Shown: piece by piece, positions 10,980-22,828 of the stretch
Layout: the number at the start of each line of letters is the position of its first letter
How positions within the stretch are numbered: position 1 is the stretch's first letter
Source: Podospora comata
Taxonomy: Eukaryota > Ascomycota > Sordariomycetes > Sordariales > Podosporaceae
Assembly (NCBI GenBank): GCA_017354895.1
Contig: CP071498.1
Span: 186,001 to 250,000 of the forward strand
Length of the DNA stretch: 64,000 nt
Reading direction: 5' to 3'
Position numbers and translations under genes: made by a program
Notes under the pieces: generated by a model
What the model saw: the letters and a program-made list of their open reading frames with translations, nothing else
Database searches by the model: none
What the model was told of the DNA's origin: nothing

Positions 10980-12707
10980 TCTCACGCAATGACAGCGATT
11001 TCCTAGTGTTTAAGAGAACAGGATCAAGACCATGGACTTGTTTGAAAACTCTACATGTTCATCATTGTTTTGAAAAGAGAGGTCTGGTTGGGTGGTTGAG
11101 CACGCCAGGCAGAGCGGAGTCGGCATCGGTTTACACAAACATAGTATTACTCTTATTCCCCCTCCTCACTCGTCTTGTCATTTGTGGTCAATCATTCCTT
11201 GCCCTGGTGTGCCTCATTGTGTGTAGTTTGATTACATGTACCGCCGGAATTTGAGCCTGGCTCATTCCAGAATATCTGTGTTCATCGATTTAAATTTTTC
11301 AAGTCAGTAGCTGGTCGTGACTTGACCCACCAGTAATGTTGACAGGACCAGGGGACAGCCCAAATCTTCGCTTTGCCCACATTGTGTTCATGCGGCGAGC
11401 ATGATGCCGTGGTCGAAAAGTGCCAAGCAACCAGTTTAATCTATATAAACACGGTGCTGATGTCTTCCTTCCTAAGCTGGAAAAGCTGAACTGGGAGGTT
11501 CGGTACCTATTTCTGCGAGTGATGGACATTGAGCTCCCTTATATTTCCTTTGACTTTGTCAGGTCTTCACATGCTTCAGTCAGGAGATGCTCCTTGTCTC
11601 CTTTCTTCAGACACTGGCCCAAGACGCCAGGCATCAAGGTCTTTTGCCTAAATTTGCTCGATTAGCTTTGCCCACAAGCCAGAACGGTAAAAGTCCCCAA
11701 CCATGAACGAGGATCGCCCCAATTCATGTCGATCCGACTTGACTCTGCTCTCCGTAATGGAAACATTGGTAGATACCGGGGTTTGCAATGGAACGTGAAG
11801 TTTTGATCCTACCTCAATCAACGTTGCACCCGTGCAGGTGATGCCATCCACCGTCATGAAACGTGGCAACCACGTGATGCTCAAGCATGTATGTATAAGA
11901 AGAAACAGGTTTCCCTTCTATAGCAGCAGAGTAGCCCAGCTGGATGTTCACTTTGTATATTTTTGACCCACACGTTGTCCACGCTTGCCGCCAAACCTCC
12001 CAGCAACGTCGATGGTGTCTTCAAATCTACAGCAGGGGTAAACAATAGGATAGGGGGAAATGGGAATGCATTTCTCTCCTTCTGTACTAACCCATCGTTT
12101 CATGACCAGAGACAAACCAGCCGATGCACCTTTTCTGTCGCTAATCGTACAATCACATCTCCATGAAGAACAGAGTACAATGATCGTGATAAATGTTTAC
12201 AACGCGCCTCCGCTGCCGCTAACTGTTAGGGGGTGACCCTCGCTGTTCTTCTTTCTTCTCTACCAACTTAAGAGATATTCCAAGCCAATTATTCTCAATG
12301 CTTGGTTGAGTGATTATTCATGCTTTGCAAAAGAAAAGGAAAACAAGAAAAAAAGAGAGAACCCCCGCCATATTGTCGAGACAACAACGCCCTTTTTCGC
12401 CGTGAACTAAACCAAACTCCTGGTATCTTCTGTGAACCCCAGCAAAAACACTCAATGGTAACAGCAAAAGAGCGACTGATCCCTCACATCAAGGGCCTGA
12501 TCCATCCAAGAAGCGGCGAAATGACGAGGTGGCTGGCATGCCAAAGAGGCTTGAGCTTGGTGGTCTGGGGGATGGCGGGGGCAGATCACGGTTGTGGCGA
12601 GGCACCGTCACTCCCAGCGCATTATATTGGGCGTGGACGGTAGCATTGTGTCGACCCTCTGACCTCGAAAGTCTCTGGTCGTGGCCGCGACGGTACATCT
12701 GCTGGTA
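10980..12707. other. Convergent intergenic region
   Basis: It lies between the 3' ends of the DUF1996 gene (+) and striatin (-). I see no supported coding sequence; the frames present are short and unrelated to known families. No tRNA, repeat or inverted repeat stands out. Confidence 0.5.
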
Positions 12708-15392
12708 CTACCGCGCAAACACCTTGACCACACCGTCGCCGCCGCCACTCACAACCCAGCGGCCGTCCTGACTCCACACGACAGAGCAAACGCCCTCACC
12801 GCGCATCACCCTATGGCTCGTAATTTCTTGTGTGCAGGAACGTGTTTCCAAGGACCAGAACCGCAGGGAGCCGTCATGACCGGCGCTCACTAACTCCCGA
12901 CCGTCGGGGCTGAGGGAGAGACCGGAAATGGAAGCGGGATGGGCAACCATATTGTAGGTGCATTGACCTGGGTGACTGGGTTAGCAAGGGAAAATGGCCA
13001 AGGCGCTGGTGGCTGTTGTGAAACTTACCGCTATTGGCGTCGAAGAATCTCACATAGCAATCTTCGTGTCCTGAAATAATGACACCCTCCACACCCGATC
13101 CAGCCATAGCGCGCCCACCTCCTGTTGGTCCGCCGCCGCCGCTCTCCTCCTCGCCCAGGCCTTGGGGCTGATCAAGCCCAACGACCGTGGCCACCACCGC
13201 GTTGACACTGGTAGCGATGGTTCCATCATAGGTTTCTAGACTGGCCATGGTCCCAGTGGGCTCTCCGGTCCGGGTGTCGTAAACGATGATGGCAGCATCC
13301 GAGTAACTCACCACAAATGTCTCTCCGTTGGGGCTCAGGGGTGTGATCTTGGTTGGACTGGCCTTGCCATCGGCACGGGGGATGGAGTGTATCAGCGAGT
13401 AGTGGAAGGGGGAGTTGGAGGCGGTTGTCGGCTGGGGAGAGTTCGGGAAGCTGGAGCCGGAACTCATCGAGTTGCCTCGTGTGCGACCGCCAGGACCCCT
13501 CCGTCCCGTGCTGGGCTGCGGTGAGGTGAGCTGAGGTGGTGCACTGACTGCCCACAGCTTGACCGTACCATCAGCTGAGCCTGAGACGAGGAGGATGCGG
13601 TCCGGTGAGCCATGGGTAGTGTTTTGGCCAAATATGGAGCCAAGGTTGGCGGGAAGTACGCAGAGGGCCCAGACAGCATCCGCATGCGCATCCATAGTAG
13701 CTTTGGGGTCGACACGTCCTCTTTCCCACACTCGGATGGTGGCATCCTGACCTCCCGAAAAGATCCATCCATCGCCTTGCGCACGCCCGCCCGTAGAGAA
13801 GTTGGGCGATGGTGACCACGATGTCAGAGAGAGAACAGCATTACTGTGACCGCGGTGTGTGAAATCGGCAGTCACGTCGAGGTCGCCGACACCAGCGCCG
13901 GGATGCCCCGGATGACGATCCGGGATGTGGAATCGCTTGATCGTCCCGTCGTCTCCGGCGGTGCAGATCTCGGGCTCGCCAGGACTCCCGCCTCCAGAAA
14001 AGATCACGGTACGAACGGTGTCCAGGTGGCCTCTCAGTCCAAACTTGAGCTTGAAGTTGGTGTTTTCTGTTTTCTGGCTCATAGAGTTCAGCGAAAGCTC
14101 GTGGTCCGCACTTCTCCTCCGGCCCATGGAGCTCGAACTCTTTCTTCTATGAGACAGAGCACCGCGGTTGGGGGATTTCGGGATGTTTTCAGCGGCGGGA
14201 AACACATCGGTATCCGGTCGGTTGGGAGACGCCTGATGAGGCTGCTGTTGTTGTTGTGGTGGTGGTGGTGGTGGCGGGTTGGGGGCAGTGGGATCGGGAA
14301 AGTTGCTATCATTAAAATCCCAACTGTCTGACTCGAGCCCGCCGCGCTTCTCGGAAGGCTCTCCTCTGTCCTCTGCTCGATTGGGGTGCTTGGGCTGCAA
14401 GGCCGGCTCCTGGCCCGATTCCGCCGGAGGCTTTGCGTGGATAGGTATCTGGCCAGTCCATTCGCCAGCATTCCCATACATGGCCGATGACTGCTCGGCA
14501 TTTGATGTACGCATCATGGGGGCAGACTGTAAATCAAATTGCTTGACGGGATAGTTGCTTGGACCAGGTGCGCCCTGACCACGGTGGGCTAGAGGCGCCG
14601 CGTTTCTAGCTTGGTGGGCCAGAAGCTCACGAACGTGAGCCTGTTGCTGCTGTTGTGAAAGTCCCTGCTGTTGGTAAACCGGGTCTATAACTTGCTGACC
14701 AAACGCATCGGTTTCCCGCAAGTCTTCCATCACAGGAAGGGGGGGTGAGTCTCTCGGCGGCATGGGATTAGCAGGTGTAACCATGAGGTAGGTAAATTCA
14801 GCCTGGCACTGGTCAAGGAAGGTCCTCAGCTCGTTGCGCTGGTTCTCTTCATCGACGAGGTCGGCTGCGAGCGTGCTGGGCACCGTGGGGTCACCTGAAG
14901 CTGCATCGCCAGCCTGTGTCAGCCATTCCGCAAGAATAAGATGCCAGCAGACGTGCCATAGACTTACGAGCAAGCTTCTCCTTCAGTAAAGCAGCCCGAT
15001 CTAGAGGTTTGGGCTGTGAGGGGTCGACACCCTCCTTTGACTGTGCCAACTGCTGCTTGACCTTCTTTTCCAAAATGGAAACATATTTCTTCAAGGTGTT
15101 CTGGGTCGCGTCGGCTCTCCTGGCCTGGCCCTCGAGACCAGCTATCCTGCTCTTCATCTCCTGCCTCTCGATTTCCCAGGCATTGCGATCGCGTTCGTGT
15201 CGGTGCCATTCGGTCTGCAGAAAGCGCATAACACCTGCGGCAGCGGTTAGCAAGCAACCATCACGTCAGGAGGGAGTTGGTGAGAAAGGCATGCGGACCT
15301 TGCAGTGTGTACTCAGTGGCAGGGGGGTGATTAGAGCCCATCATGCCTCCGACTTCGTGCGCGCCCATGCCACTCCCTCCATTGGTGCCCAT
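12708..15392 (-). CDS. pro11: Striatin, scaffold of the STRIPAK complex (HAM-3/PRO11 orthologue)
   Basis: On the minus strand the exons are 15392-15299, 15234-14968, 14900-13029 and 12967-12708 (830 residues). The start ATG has a GCCACC context. The N-terminus carries the striatin signature [20 protein letters not shown] followed by a coiled coil (about 33-95), which in the family binds the PP2A A subunit and mediates oligomerisation. The middle is disordered, with P and Q runs (encoded around 14250-14275). From about residue 407 a WD40 propeller starts ([13 protein letters not shown], then repeats such as [29 protein letters not shown] and [14 protein letters not shown]). STRIPAK controls hyphal fusion, fruiting-body development and septation in filamentous fungi; the role here is inferred by orthology. 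The third-exon acceptor was set at GATGCAG because the nearer CAG gives a stop. Confidence 0.93.
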
Positions 15393-15826
15393 GGTGGCAG
15401 CAGAGCGAGCGAACCACGAGATACCGTGACTGCGGGCGAAGAAGCGGTGGAGGTGAGAATCGAAGAGAGATGGAGGTATTAATTAGCTAGCTGTCCATAT
15501 AACAAAAGCACTAGTCGGTACAAAAAATCGGTTCTGTCTTGCTGATACTGTTTGTCGCCTGTGCCTGGCTGGCTCCAAGTCGGTGCGATGGTCGCTGGCT
15601 GGTTGGTTGGCCAGAAGTCAACGACACACGGGCCACTGCCTCTCCCGCTGAGGGAGTTCGACTGGCTCCACAAGGGTGCCGTAGGATTGGGCCAATCAGA
15701 GGCTGCTATTTTGTGCTATGCAACTGCTGTATGTGTATAACTTCCATTTGTGGGACTGTTGATTTCGACAATGTCTCCCATGTTCTTTCTGTCTTACCAT
15801 ACAAAGAGAGAGAGAGAGTACAGGCG
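15393..15826. other. Intergenic region between XPA and striatin
   Basis: Both flanking genes are on the minus strand, so this is the striatin promoter and leader plus the XPA 3' UTR. An AG microsatellite lies at about 15805-15818. No gene is seen. Confidence 0.5.
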
Positions 15827-17132
15827 TCAAAACTCCATTACCTCTACCTGTGACCCGCAAGTCAAACATGTCTTGACCGTCACCCCCTCCGCATTCTCCA
15901 CGGTCCTCCCCCACTCATGGGCATGTTTCCCTCGATCCCCAATCGCATCTCCAAACCTGGCTGCTTTTCCAGGGCCCGAGCCCGAGCCGCTGCTGTCCCC
16001 TTTGGCATTGTTCCTCCTGAAAGCCTCGGTCCTGGTCTTGCGCTTCAGGTCCAACAGCTTTTCTTTAAACTTGGCCTCCTTCCTCCTTTTTTTATCTTGC
16101 TCTCGCTTCTCGAATTCGGCGTCGAGTGCCTCTGCTGAGCCCCATTTCTGGTTGATGGCATACTCCTCGACCTGGTATCGTAGAAACAGCATCATGTCAT
16201 GCCAGTGTGACTTGTGGGGATTTGGCTTGGACAGGTGCGGTAGCAGCTCGGGATCTCTCAGCTCGGCTTCGCAGGACCATCATGTTAGCAGCATAACACC
16301 ATGATCAGGACACCTCTGAGATGGACTCACGATCCGTCAACAAGTAATCCTCTTTGCACTCCGTCTTGGTTAACAAGCTGTACTTTTCGGGAAACTTTTG
16401 CTTGCACCCGTTGCAGACAGCACATCCAAACACTTCTTCCCAGACAAAGTCGATCTCGACAGTCTTGCATTCCCTGCATCGTTTTCTCGTCTTTTCATCT
16501 GCCAGCACACTCAGCCCGGGCTCGAAAGGCCCCGACTTGTTTCTCTGCAGTTTCTTGATCAGCTGCAGCCTTTCCCACTCAGCAACAGTCATATTCGCCG
16601 GCTTCTGCTCTGCCTCGGGCTTGCCTGGTACGCCGGCAGACATGCTCTTGTTCCAAGGGTCATCTTCGATGCTCAGGAAGCCGCCCTTTGTATCTGTCAT
16701 GGCGCTAAAGTTGTAGTCGACATATTTCGTAAATTTGCGCGAGACTGGCTGCAGGCCCTCTCCCTCCTTGCCCGGACTCGTACGCGCATCCCGGTTTGTG
16801 ACCGGCACTTCGGCTCGCGATATCGACCCGTATGGCCGTTTCTTCCCAGCCGGGGCGGCGGTTGTCGTTGATCCATCTGTCTGTTGTACATCGGAGGCAC
16901 GGAGCTCGGCGTCGCGCTGCTCACGAATGGCTTTGGCGCGCAAGCGGTTTTCTTCCTGCAATCAGCGCGCGAGGTGAGCATCCATGGAGGTACTTTAATA
17001 TCACTCGGAATTGCGGAGATGGAAGTAACCTACGATGCGACGGGTGATTTCAGGTGTTGGTGGAGATTGTGGCCGTCTGGGGATGGTTGTGGTTGTCGCA
17101 GCCTCTCTTGGTGGGGTTGCTGGCCTATCCAT
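15827..17132 (-). CDS. RAD14: DNA-damage recognition protein XPA/Rad14 (nucleotide excision repair)
   Basis: On the minus strand the exons are 17132-17034, 16955-16331 and 16266-15827 (387 residues). The zinc finger is C-X2-C-X17-C-X2-C, with cysteines at about residues 193, 196, 214 and 217 (CREC ... CNGC). It is followed by [23 protein letters not shown] and KPNPHKSHWHDMMLFLRYQVEEYA, the XPA DNA-binding core. The N-terminus carries RRIEENRLRAKAIREQR, typical of the family. XPA verifies helix-distorting lesions and scaffolds TFIIH, RPA and ERCC1-XPF. The tail has a lysine-rich helix and a CLTCGSQVE motif that could be an extra zinc site. The splice into DPELRD uses a GAAG acceptor rather than the usual CAG/TAG, which is uncommon but gives the conserved sequence exactly. 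Confidence 0.93.
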
Positions 17133-17737
17133 GGCGAACAAAAATGTGGTTTGGTGTTCTTCGGGAGCCGTTGCTGTTTCGATTGATCATGTCGTTATCT
17201 AATAGCAGGTAGAGAAATGGTGTCTGCTCTTGATCATGGAAGCATCGTGTTGAGGTGAGAGCAACCTGCCTGAGCTGGAAGCTGGGGGATGCTCAAAGCA
17301 ACGCAAGGACCGCCACCGACCACTCCTATCGGCGGGATGGCTATGACGCGTAGTAGGTTGCTGCGCGGGACCGGACTGGCCACCACCCCCAAATACTTCA
17401 GGTCCGTTAATTACTCGACAATTTTTCCACACAGGACGATGGGACACTCCATGCACTGAACACAGAATATCGATAGAAAGCCGTAGAAACAACCATGAGC
17501 AAAGTCGATTGACGAACGCACTTGATTATTGAAAAGCAAAACCAAGAACACCACGCCCCCCTCCGCTAATAATTACTGATTTAGCCGACCCGCCATCCAT
17601 TTCCCCCCCCCCCCCCAAAAAAATCTATCACAACGAGGCGCCCCCCGCAAGGGGACTTTCTTATCAAGAAAACCCCGCCAAAGCGCGCGCAGCCAACGGG
17701 ACCCATCCATCCAGGACCATACATTTTGTAAAGTACT
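17133..17737. other. Intergenic region between PHO88 and XPA
   Basis: Promoter and leader of XPA plus the 3' UTR of PHO88. A run of 14 C followed by A at about 17607-17627 is the only low-complexity feature. Confidence 0.5.
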
Positions 17738-18485
17738 CTACTCCTCCTTGGCGCCACCACGGCCGGCACGTTCGGCCGACTCGACAGCCTTCTTGTCGCT
17801 CTGGGCAGAGCCGTTCTGGAGACCGCTCATGAAGCCGGCAGCCTGCTTGAATGGGCGCTTGAGATCACCAGATGCGGGCTGGCCCCAGACGTGGATCTTG
17901 GTGAGGTTGGCCTCGAGGGCGCCCTTGAGAGGGATGATGCTCTGGATGAGGAGGGGATTGGTGTATTTGAAGTACAGGTGCATCACACCCATCATCAGGA
18001 CACCCATCATCTGGGAACGCATCAAGTTCTTGAGCTGGGCGAGGTCGTAGGCCTGGACCGTAGTGGTGACGAGCTTGCCCTCCTCGCTGGAGCCCATTGG
18101 CGCGGGTTCGACATACTTGAGCGTGGTAAGATCTGTAGAAAACAAGGACGCATGTTAGCCTGGGTCTCGCGGAGGCGCAACACGGAGAGGACGGGGAGGA
18201 CGGAGAGGAACGGAGAAGACGGGGCGACGCACCCTTCTTCTTATTGATGGTGTTCTGGATGTAGAGGTAGATGCTCAGAATGATCAGGTTGCTGGCAATG
18301 TAGCCGGCGCGGCAGAGGTTGAGAACAGACTCGTCTTCGAAGGGAATCTTCTTGGCGACCTGCATCATCCCGAGGATGATGATCAGGTTGGTGCTGGAAA
18401 GCAACAGGTTAGCTGGCAGAACGAAACAATGGGCGCAGGGCCGGCGCCGGTGCGACGGTGCCTACATTTGTGGACTGAGACCCAT
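17738..18485 (-). CDS. PHO88: Pho88/SND3 family ER membrane protein
   Basis: On the minus strand the exons are 18485-18466 (20 nt), 18393-18233 and 18132-17738 (191 residues). The protein matches Pho88 along its length: an N-terminal hydrophobic segment (ITNLIIILGMMQ), a second (NLIILSIYLYIQNTI), then DLTTLKYVEP, and a third hydrophobic region (SQMMGVLMMGVMHLYFKYTNPLLIQSI) followed by GDLKRPFK and a charged end. Yeast Pho88 (Snd3) was first linked to phosphate transport and later to SRP-independent targeting of proteins to the ER. Position in the ER membrane is inferred. The first intron is GTAGGC...TTTCCAG with a GCTAAC branch. The second intron (100 nt) contains GAGGACGG-like short tandem repeats around 18181-18225. 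Confidence 0.93.
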
Positions 18486-20558
18486 TGTGACAGATGTGAT
18501 TGCGTATGGAGATGCGCGGTGCAAGTTTGTCGGTTCCAGCGAGCGGTTATGGATGCTTGGAAGTGAGCGTGGACAGGCGATCCGGCCAGATTTTATTTCT
18601 CTGATGTCTCCAATCCAGAAACCCGTCTCAGCTCCGTGGCCACTCGCACGGATCCACTGCCAATGCCTATGGCTTGGCATCCAACAAGACCAGGAGCGTG
18701 TTTGCAATGATAACCAACTAGATACCTGATTATTCATTTCATCGACCAAGAGTCTTTGGGGAAATCTCTCTTGTATTTCAGATCAGTTATGGCTACCTCT
18801 CTTTGCCTTCTTGAGCTCGAACTACGGAATCATGACAGGGGAAGGCCCCCGAATCATCTCGGAATAGAAAATTCAGTATATAGATAGCTTGAGAATACAC
18901 CATCCGTAGTCCGCCAAGCTCCAAGTAGAACCTCCCGCCTTTCACACTGTGGTGACCTCCAGACCCACTCCAGTGTCTCTCAGACCGTGGGGACATGTCG
19001 CTTGCAACGCTCTGGGTTTCGGCAGAGCAACCGTTGTCTCGCTCCATTCTTCCGCCACGAGCCAACCTCAACAACACTTAAGCTTTTCTGCATACCAGTG
19101 TACACCCACGTCGTCGTTCATAACCATGTTATGGTTAATCCCTTTTCTGCGCAGTCTCGATGTCACCTTGCCAATGGGGGTAGCTGTTTGATGACAGCTG
19201 CATGTGGCGACCTGCAACTCTTCAACACGCCTTTAAATATGCTATGGGACACAGAGATGGTTCTGAAAGGCCTCTCTCGCCTTCTCAGACGGGCAGATAC
19301 CTCAACTAGCTTTACTGATGGATAGCATGGGCGTTTGAGAGTATCTGTTTACTTACAAGAATGTCGACCATATCACCTACCTCTACCACAGCACTCCTTC
19401 ACAGTGATCCCACCTCTTCGTTTGCCTCCCATTTTCACTTAACGGCACCTCCAGCACGTTCGACATAGCCTACCTGCCAGATCTTTCCCGTGATAGCCAG
19501 AGGTAGTGTGCAAAGTCAGTTTTGCCATTCCTAAGATTCCAACTGGCCGTGAGGATACATAACTCAGCCGGTGGAATTCCTTCCGAATACACCATGTCAA
19601 TCATCCCCAGACATACAATGCTTTCGTTCAGCCAGCAGCAACGTTCAATGCTCAATCTCCGTATCACGCGGATTATCTGGCAGCATCAATCGACATATTT
19701 AAAGTCCTTTGCCTATCCACCCAATCGCGACGACATGACGACCTACCATACCTACAACTTTAACCTCTCCTGGTATGAACAATCTTTCCCCAAAGATTAC
19801 GCAGCTCCAATACCCCTCAGTGATCCACAAAAGTTAGGGGGTTGGCAAGTGTGGTAGACACTGTAGACAATAATTCTCACTCACCAAGCATGATTGTCTC
19901 AAATAAGTCAACATTCAATCAACACATGCACATAAATAGCATGACTTTCTTCCTCGCGTCCTGAGCAAGCCCAGGGGCACAATGAAAAAAGAGAAAGATG
20001 ACCGGTCAGACTTCCATCGACACCCACCCCGTTCAAGCGCCCGAAGGCAAGACCTCGAGAAACCGGGGTACAGATCATCGCCACTCTCTATACAGCCGCA
20101 GCACAAAGGCCAGCAACCGCCACCTTTGCAGGCAGGTCGAGAGTAAAAAAAGGCTCCTCACTGTTGGGCGCCGAGGATATCGTTCATCAACCCGGGTGGG
20201 ATCTGTGGCTCCTTTAGGGAACACAAAAGAGGACGACTACTATAGAAATGATTCTCTGAAGTATTGTCGACATGAGGAAAAAAAGAAAAAAGGAAAATGA
20301 AATAGAGGGAGGAGAGCACTCAATTTATACCCATCACCGGTGGCCAGTGCACGCATGCAAATTTGCACTCGCTCGCACAGACCATTCACTCCACCCTGCA
20401 AAAATTCAGGCATCAAGTGGGACAGAATGGACCGCAAACCGTTTTGCCGATTCAGACCGCCACAATTTCTTGCGCTGGAGAAGAGTTTTCCAATTTTTGT
20501 ACATGACAACGCTCGATATGGCATCATTGAATTTTGTTGGACTCGGCATCTCAGCAAT
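18486..20558. other. Intergenic region, about 2 kb without a recognised gene
   Basis: This holds the PHO88 promoter and the POF1-like 3' flank. Frames such as 18949-19325 and 19522-19857 are short, overlap on several strands and show no domain. I see no tRNA or repeat. An undetected ncRNA cannot be excluded. Confidence 0.45.
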
Positions 20559-21680
20559 CTATTCCCGATACAAGCCCTCCTCTTCAATCCACCACTTTAC
20601 TCCGTCACTAACCATCTTGTCCAACCTCTCCCTGTTGCCCTCCCTGGCAGCATCCCGTGCATAGGTACTACTGACCACCTCAGTCCCCGCCTCTCTTCCC
20701 TCGACCATCTCGATCCTCTCCGCCCATTCCTTGCTCCCGCCTATCCTGCCCAGTCCATGACCTCCCCCCTCTTCCCCGTCATCACCCTGTACCAGGTCTT
20801 GCAGATACTTCAGCTGCTCGTCCTTCCCACCCCACTCATCATCTGTCCGCATCGTCACCCTCAGCCTCGCCCTTTGAAACAATGGCCCAAGAGCTTTTTG
20901 CATAGGCGTCCTGGGCTTCTCTTGCTTGTTCTCCGCTGCTGTCGGCACACTCGTGTCCAGCGGCGTACCAGGCGGAGGGGCCGCCACCGGGCCGTAATAT
21001 TTTGGATTGAACACCCGTATCAACGTGTCATAGCCCACCAACATGACCTGCCCCATCTTGACCTCTGGTGCACCCTGTTGGTAAAACCCGACCTGGTCAA
21101 TCGCCTCGCTCTTCTCGTGGAAGAATGGCAAGGCTGATAGCCCAATGTCGACATCGATTGCTGTGCTGGCTTGCTGCTGTAGCCAGGCCTGGACATCTTG
21201 TGCAAAGGCCCACATCAATCCAAGGCGTTGATGAAAAGGGGCAGGTTTGGGCGCTTTGTCAGCGTTGTTGATTGAGAGCAACAATAGCAGCCTAGTTGTC
21301 TCGGCTCTGCCGCCTACATCCACGGCATTTTCCACGTTGTGGTTCGTGGTTGTTGGTGGCCGGCCCTCAGAGAGAATAGCGGATGTGGCCATCCGCAGGT
21401 GAGCCCGTGTTGGAGGGTTGAAGGACGAATCGAGGATAATCAGGGTGCGTGGTCTAGCCCGAGGGGGGAGGGGGCTTGGGATTGCAGGTTGGTCATCCTT
21501 CTGGCTTGTACCGACAGGTTGCCGTGATACTGTGCAGATAACTCCGAGCTTCGAGGAGGTGGCTTTGAACGAGGTGAGTGCTTGGGAGAAGAAAGCTGTC
21601 AGAACGCGGGCCGAAGCCGATACCCGCGGACGCATGGGTTGGTAACCAGCCTCTGGGGGCTCGCCAGGTGAAGAGGACAT
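20559..21680 (-). CDS. POF1: POF1-like nucleotidyltransferase (NMN adenylyltransferase family)
   Basis: A single exon of 373 residues. The nucleotidyltransferase fold begins at about residue 78 with TLIILDSSFNPPTRAHLRMA, where the usual (H/T)xGH motif appears as RAHL as in the Pof1 branch. It continues with VLVGYDTLIRVFNPKYYG and ends with SSTYARDAAREGN, equivalent to the ISSTxxR motif. Yeast Pof1 is reported to be an ATPase/NMN-adenylyltransferase-like protein connected with filamentation and protein quality control, so a role in NAD metabolism is possible but not certain. Low-complexity loops (about 95-120 and 245-270) lengthen the protein. The start is the first ATG of the frame; the first 70 residues are poorly conserved in appearance and the true start could lie at the internal ATG. 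Confidence 0.85.
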   Translation of the reverse strand: MSSSPGEPPEAGYQPMRPRVSASARVLTAFFSQALTSFKATSSKLGVICTVSRQPVGTSQKDDQPAIPSPLPPRARPRTLIILDSSFNPPTRAHLRMATSAILSEGRPPTTTNHNVENAVDVGGRAETTRLLLLLSINNADKAPKPAPFHQRLGLMWAFAQDVQAWLQQQASTAIDVDIGLSALPFFHEKSEAIDQVGFYQQGAPEVKMGQVMLVGYDTLIRVFNPKYYGPVAAPPPGTPLDTSVPTAAENKQEKPRTPMQKALGPLFQRARLRVTMRTDDEWGGKDEQLKYLQDLVQGDDGEEGGGHGLGRIGGSKEWAERIEMVEGREAGTEVVSSTYARDAAREGNRERLDKMVSDGVKWWIEEEGLYRE

Positions 21681-22059
21681 AGCCTGGCACGCTCTGCCTT
21701 GAGTAACGGCTCTCTGATGCTCACAGAGCTCTCATGCGGTTGCTATCGAGGTACGGATGATGACACAGCCAATGCAAGTGTGACTTCCTGCTTGTGCAGC
21801 GGGTGTGGGGTAGTGGGGGGGAACGGGGTTTATGGGCCGCTTGCTTTTCTTATGTGCGAGAAACCCGGATCGTGAGAACCTCAACCCCAGATATCTGTTG
21901 TCGTTTCCTCCAAGTCCGCCTCTTCTTGTGCTTGTGATGTTTTCGGCGTTTGCTTGCTGATTACTAGGCCACGATGAGCAGGGTCACAATGCAAGGCTGG
22001 ACAGCGTGTCAAGCACAAGTAGGGAAAGACTGAACAGTCTTTCCCTAATCACCATCAAC
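21681..22059. other. Intergenic region
   Basis: Upstream flank of the POF1-like gene and of the dehydrogenase relic. A small perfect inverted repeat (GGGAAAGACTGAACAGTCTTTCCC, 22022-22045 region, two 11-nt arms) lies just before the relic's ATG and could be a hairpin. Nothing else is seen. Confidence 0.5.
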
Positions 22060-22380
22060 ATGCCCCCCCAGGTTTGGCTTGTTACAGGCAGCACTGCTGG
22101 CATCAGTTGAGCTCTTGTGCAAGAGATCGCCGCGAGAGAAGACAAAGTCATCGCCACGGGTCATAGCACCATCTCACGCATTGGGCATCGCCAGTCTGAG
22201 AATGTCGCGCTGTTGGACCTCGACGCGACCGCCTCCTTGTCCGAGACCCAATTCGACACCTCCCAGGCTGTGTCCATTTATGGCCACGTTGATGTTCTTA
22301 TCAGCGCGGTGGCTCAGGGACGCAGAAGTACAACCCCATGGCTGCTAAGAAACTGTTCCATTCTTAGGGACCGGATGTAG
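22060..22380 (+). pseudogene. Relic of a short-chain dehydrogenase/reductase
   Basis: From ATG 22060 the frame reads as the start of an SDR enzyme: QVWLVTGSTAGIS, then ALVQEIAAREDKVIATG, a segment with VALLDLDATASLSE, and GHVDVLISAV. These correspond to the Rossmann TGxxxGI(G) NAD(P)-binding motif, the second strand, and the strand leading to the NNAG region. The glycine-motif GG(T)-CG(A) site is changed: the expected GIGRAL reads GIS-stop-AL, with TGA at 22108-22110. Both differences (GGT to AGT, CGA to TGA) are C-to-T/G-to-A transitions. The frame ends at TAG 22378-22380 after about 106 codons, before the catalytic YxxxK, so the gene is broken and truncated. It is probably a dead duplicate of a functional SDR elsewhere. 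Confidence 0.7.
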
Positions 22381-22828
22381 AATAGGCCTCGAAAGATGGA
22401 TCAGAAGTCATTCAGGCTTTGCAGGCCGTCGTTGATGCATGGTCGTCCAAAAGTCCAGTGAAATGTGTGGCGGTCCTCCTGCTGTTTATTTCACATCGGT
22501 GCAAACGGAAGCGGAGACAGGTAAATGCAGAGTCCTTTCTATACCTATCAAGAGTGACTTCAAGAATATATACCATTTCCAGTTATTGGCTATTAGTACC
22601 GCCGACAGGGCCATCGCGTTCATCCATCACCACAAGGAAAACCCGACATGCCACACGCCAGCCGGGTACCTTATCTAGCATCCATGCTTGCACAACCCAA
22701 TGACCCTGAATTTTGTCGACCACCAAATGCCATATACATGCAAAACTCCTCCAGCCGCCAATACTCATACAACGTACCTCCTTAAATGCCATAGAGCCAG
22801 CAGGTGGTGTTGGTAACAAACAAATCCT
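22381..22828. other. Intergenic region after the SDR relic
   Basis: A frame near 22395-22480 (EVIQALQAVVDAW) might be a further scrap of the SDR C-terminus, but this is weak. Otherwise it is the 3' flank of APC10. No other feature is seen. Confidence 0.4.

Noticed and set aside
14891-15253. Alternative reading through the second striatin intron
   Set aside because: It reaches a stop directly after the intron, and the GATGCAG acceptor restores the long frame.
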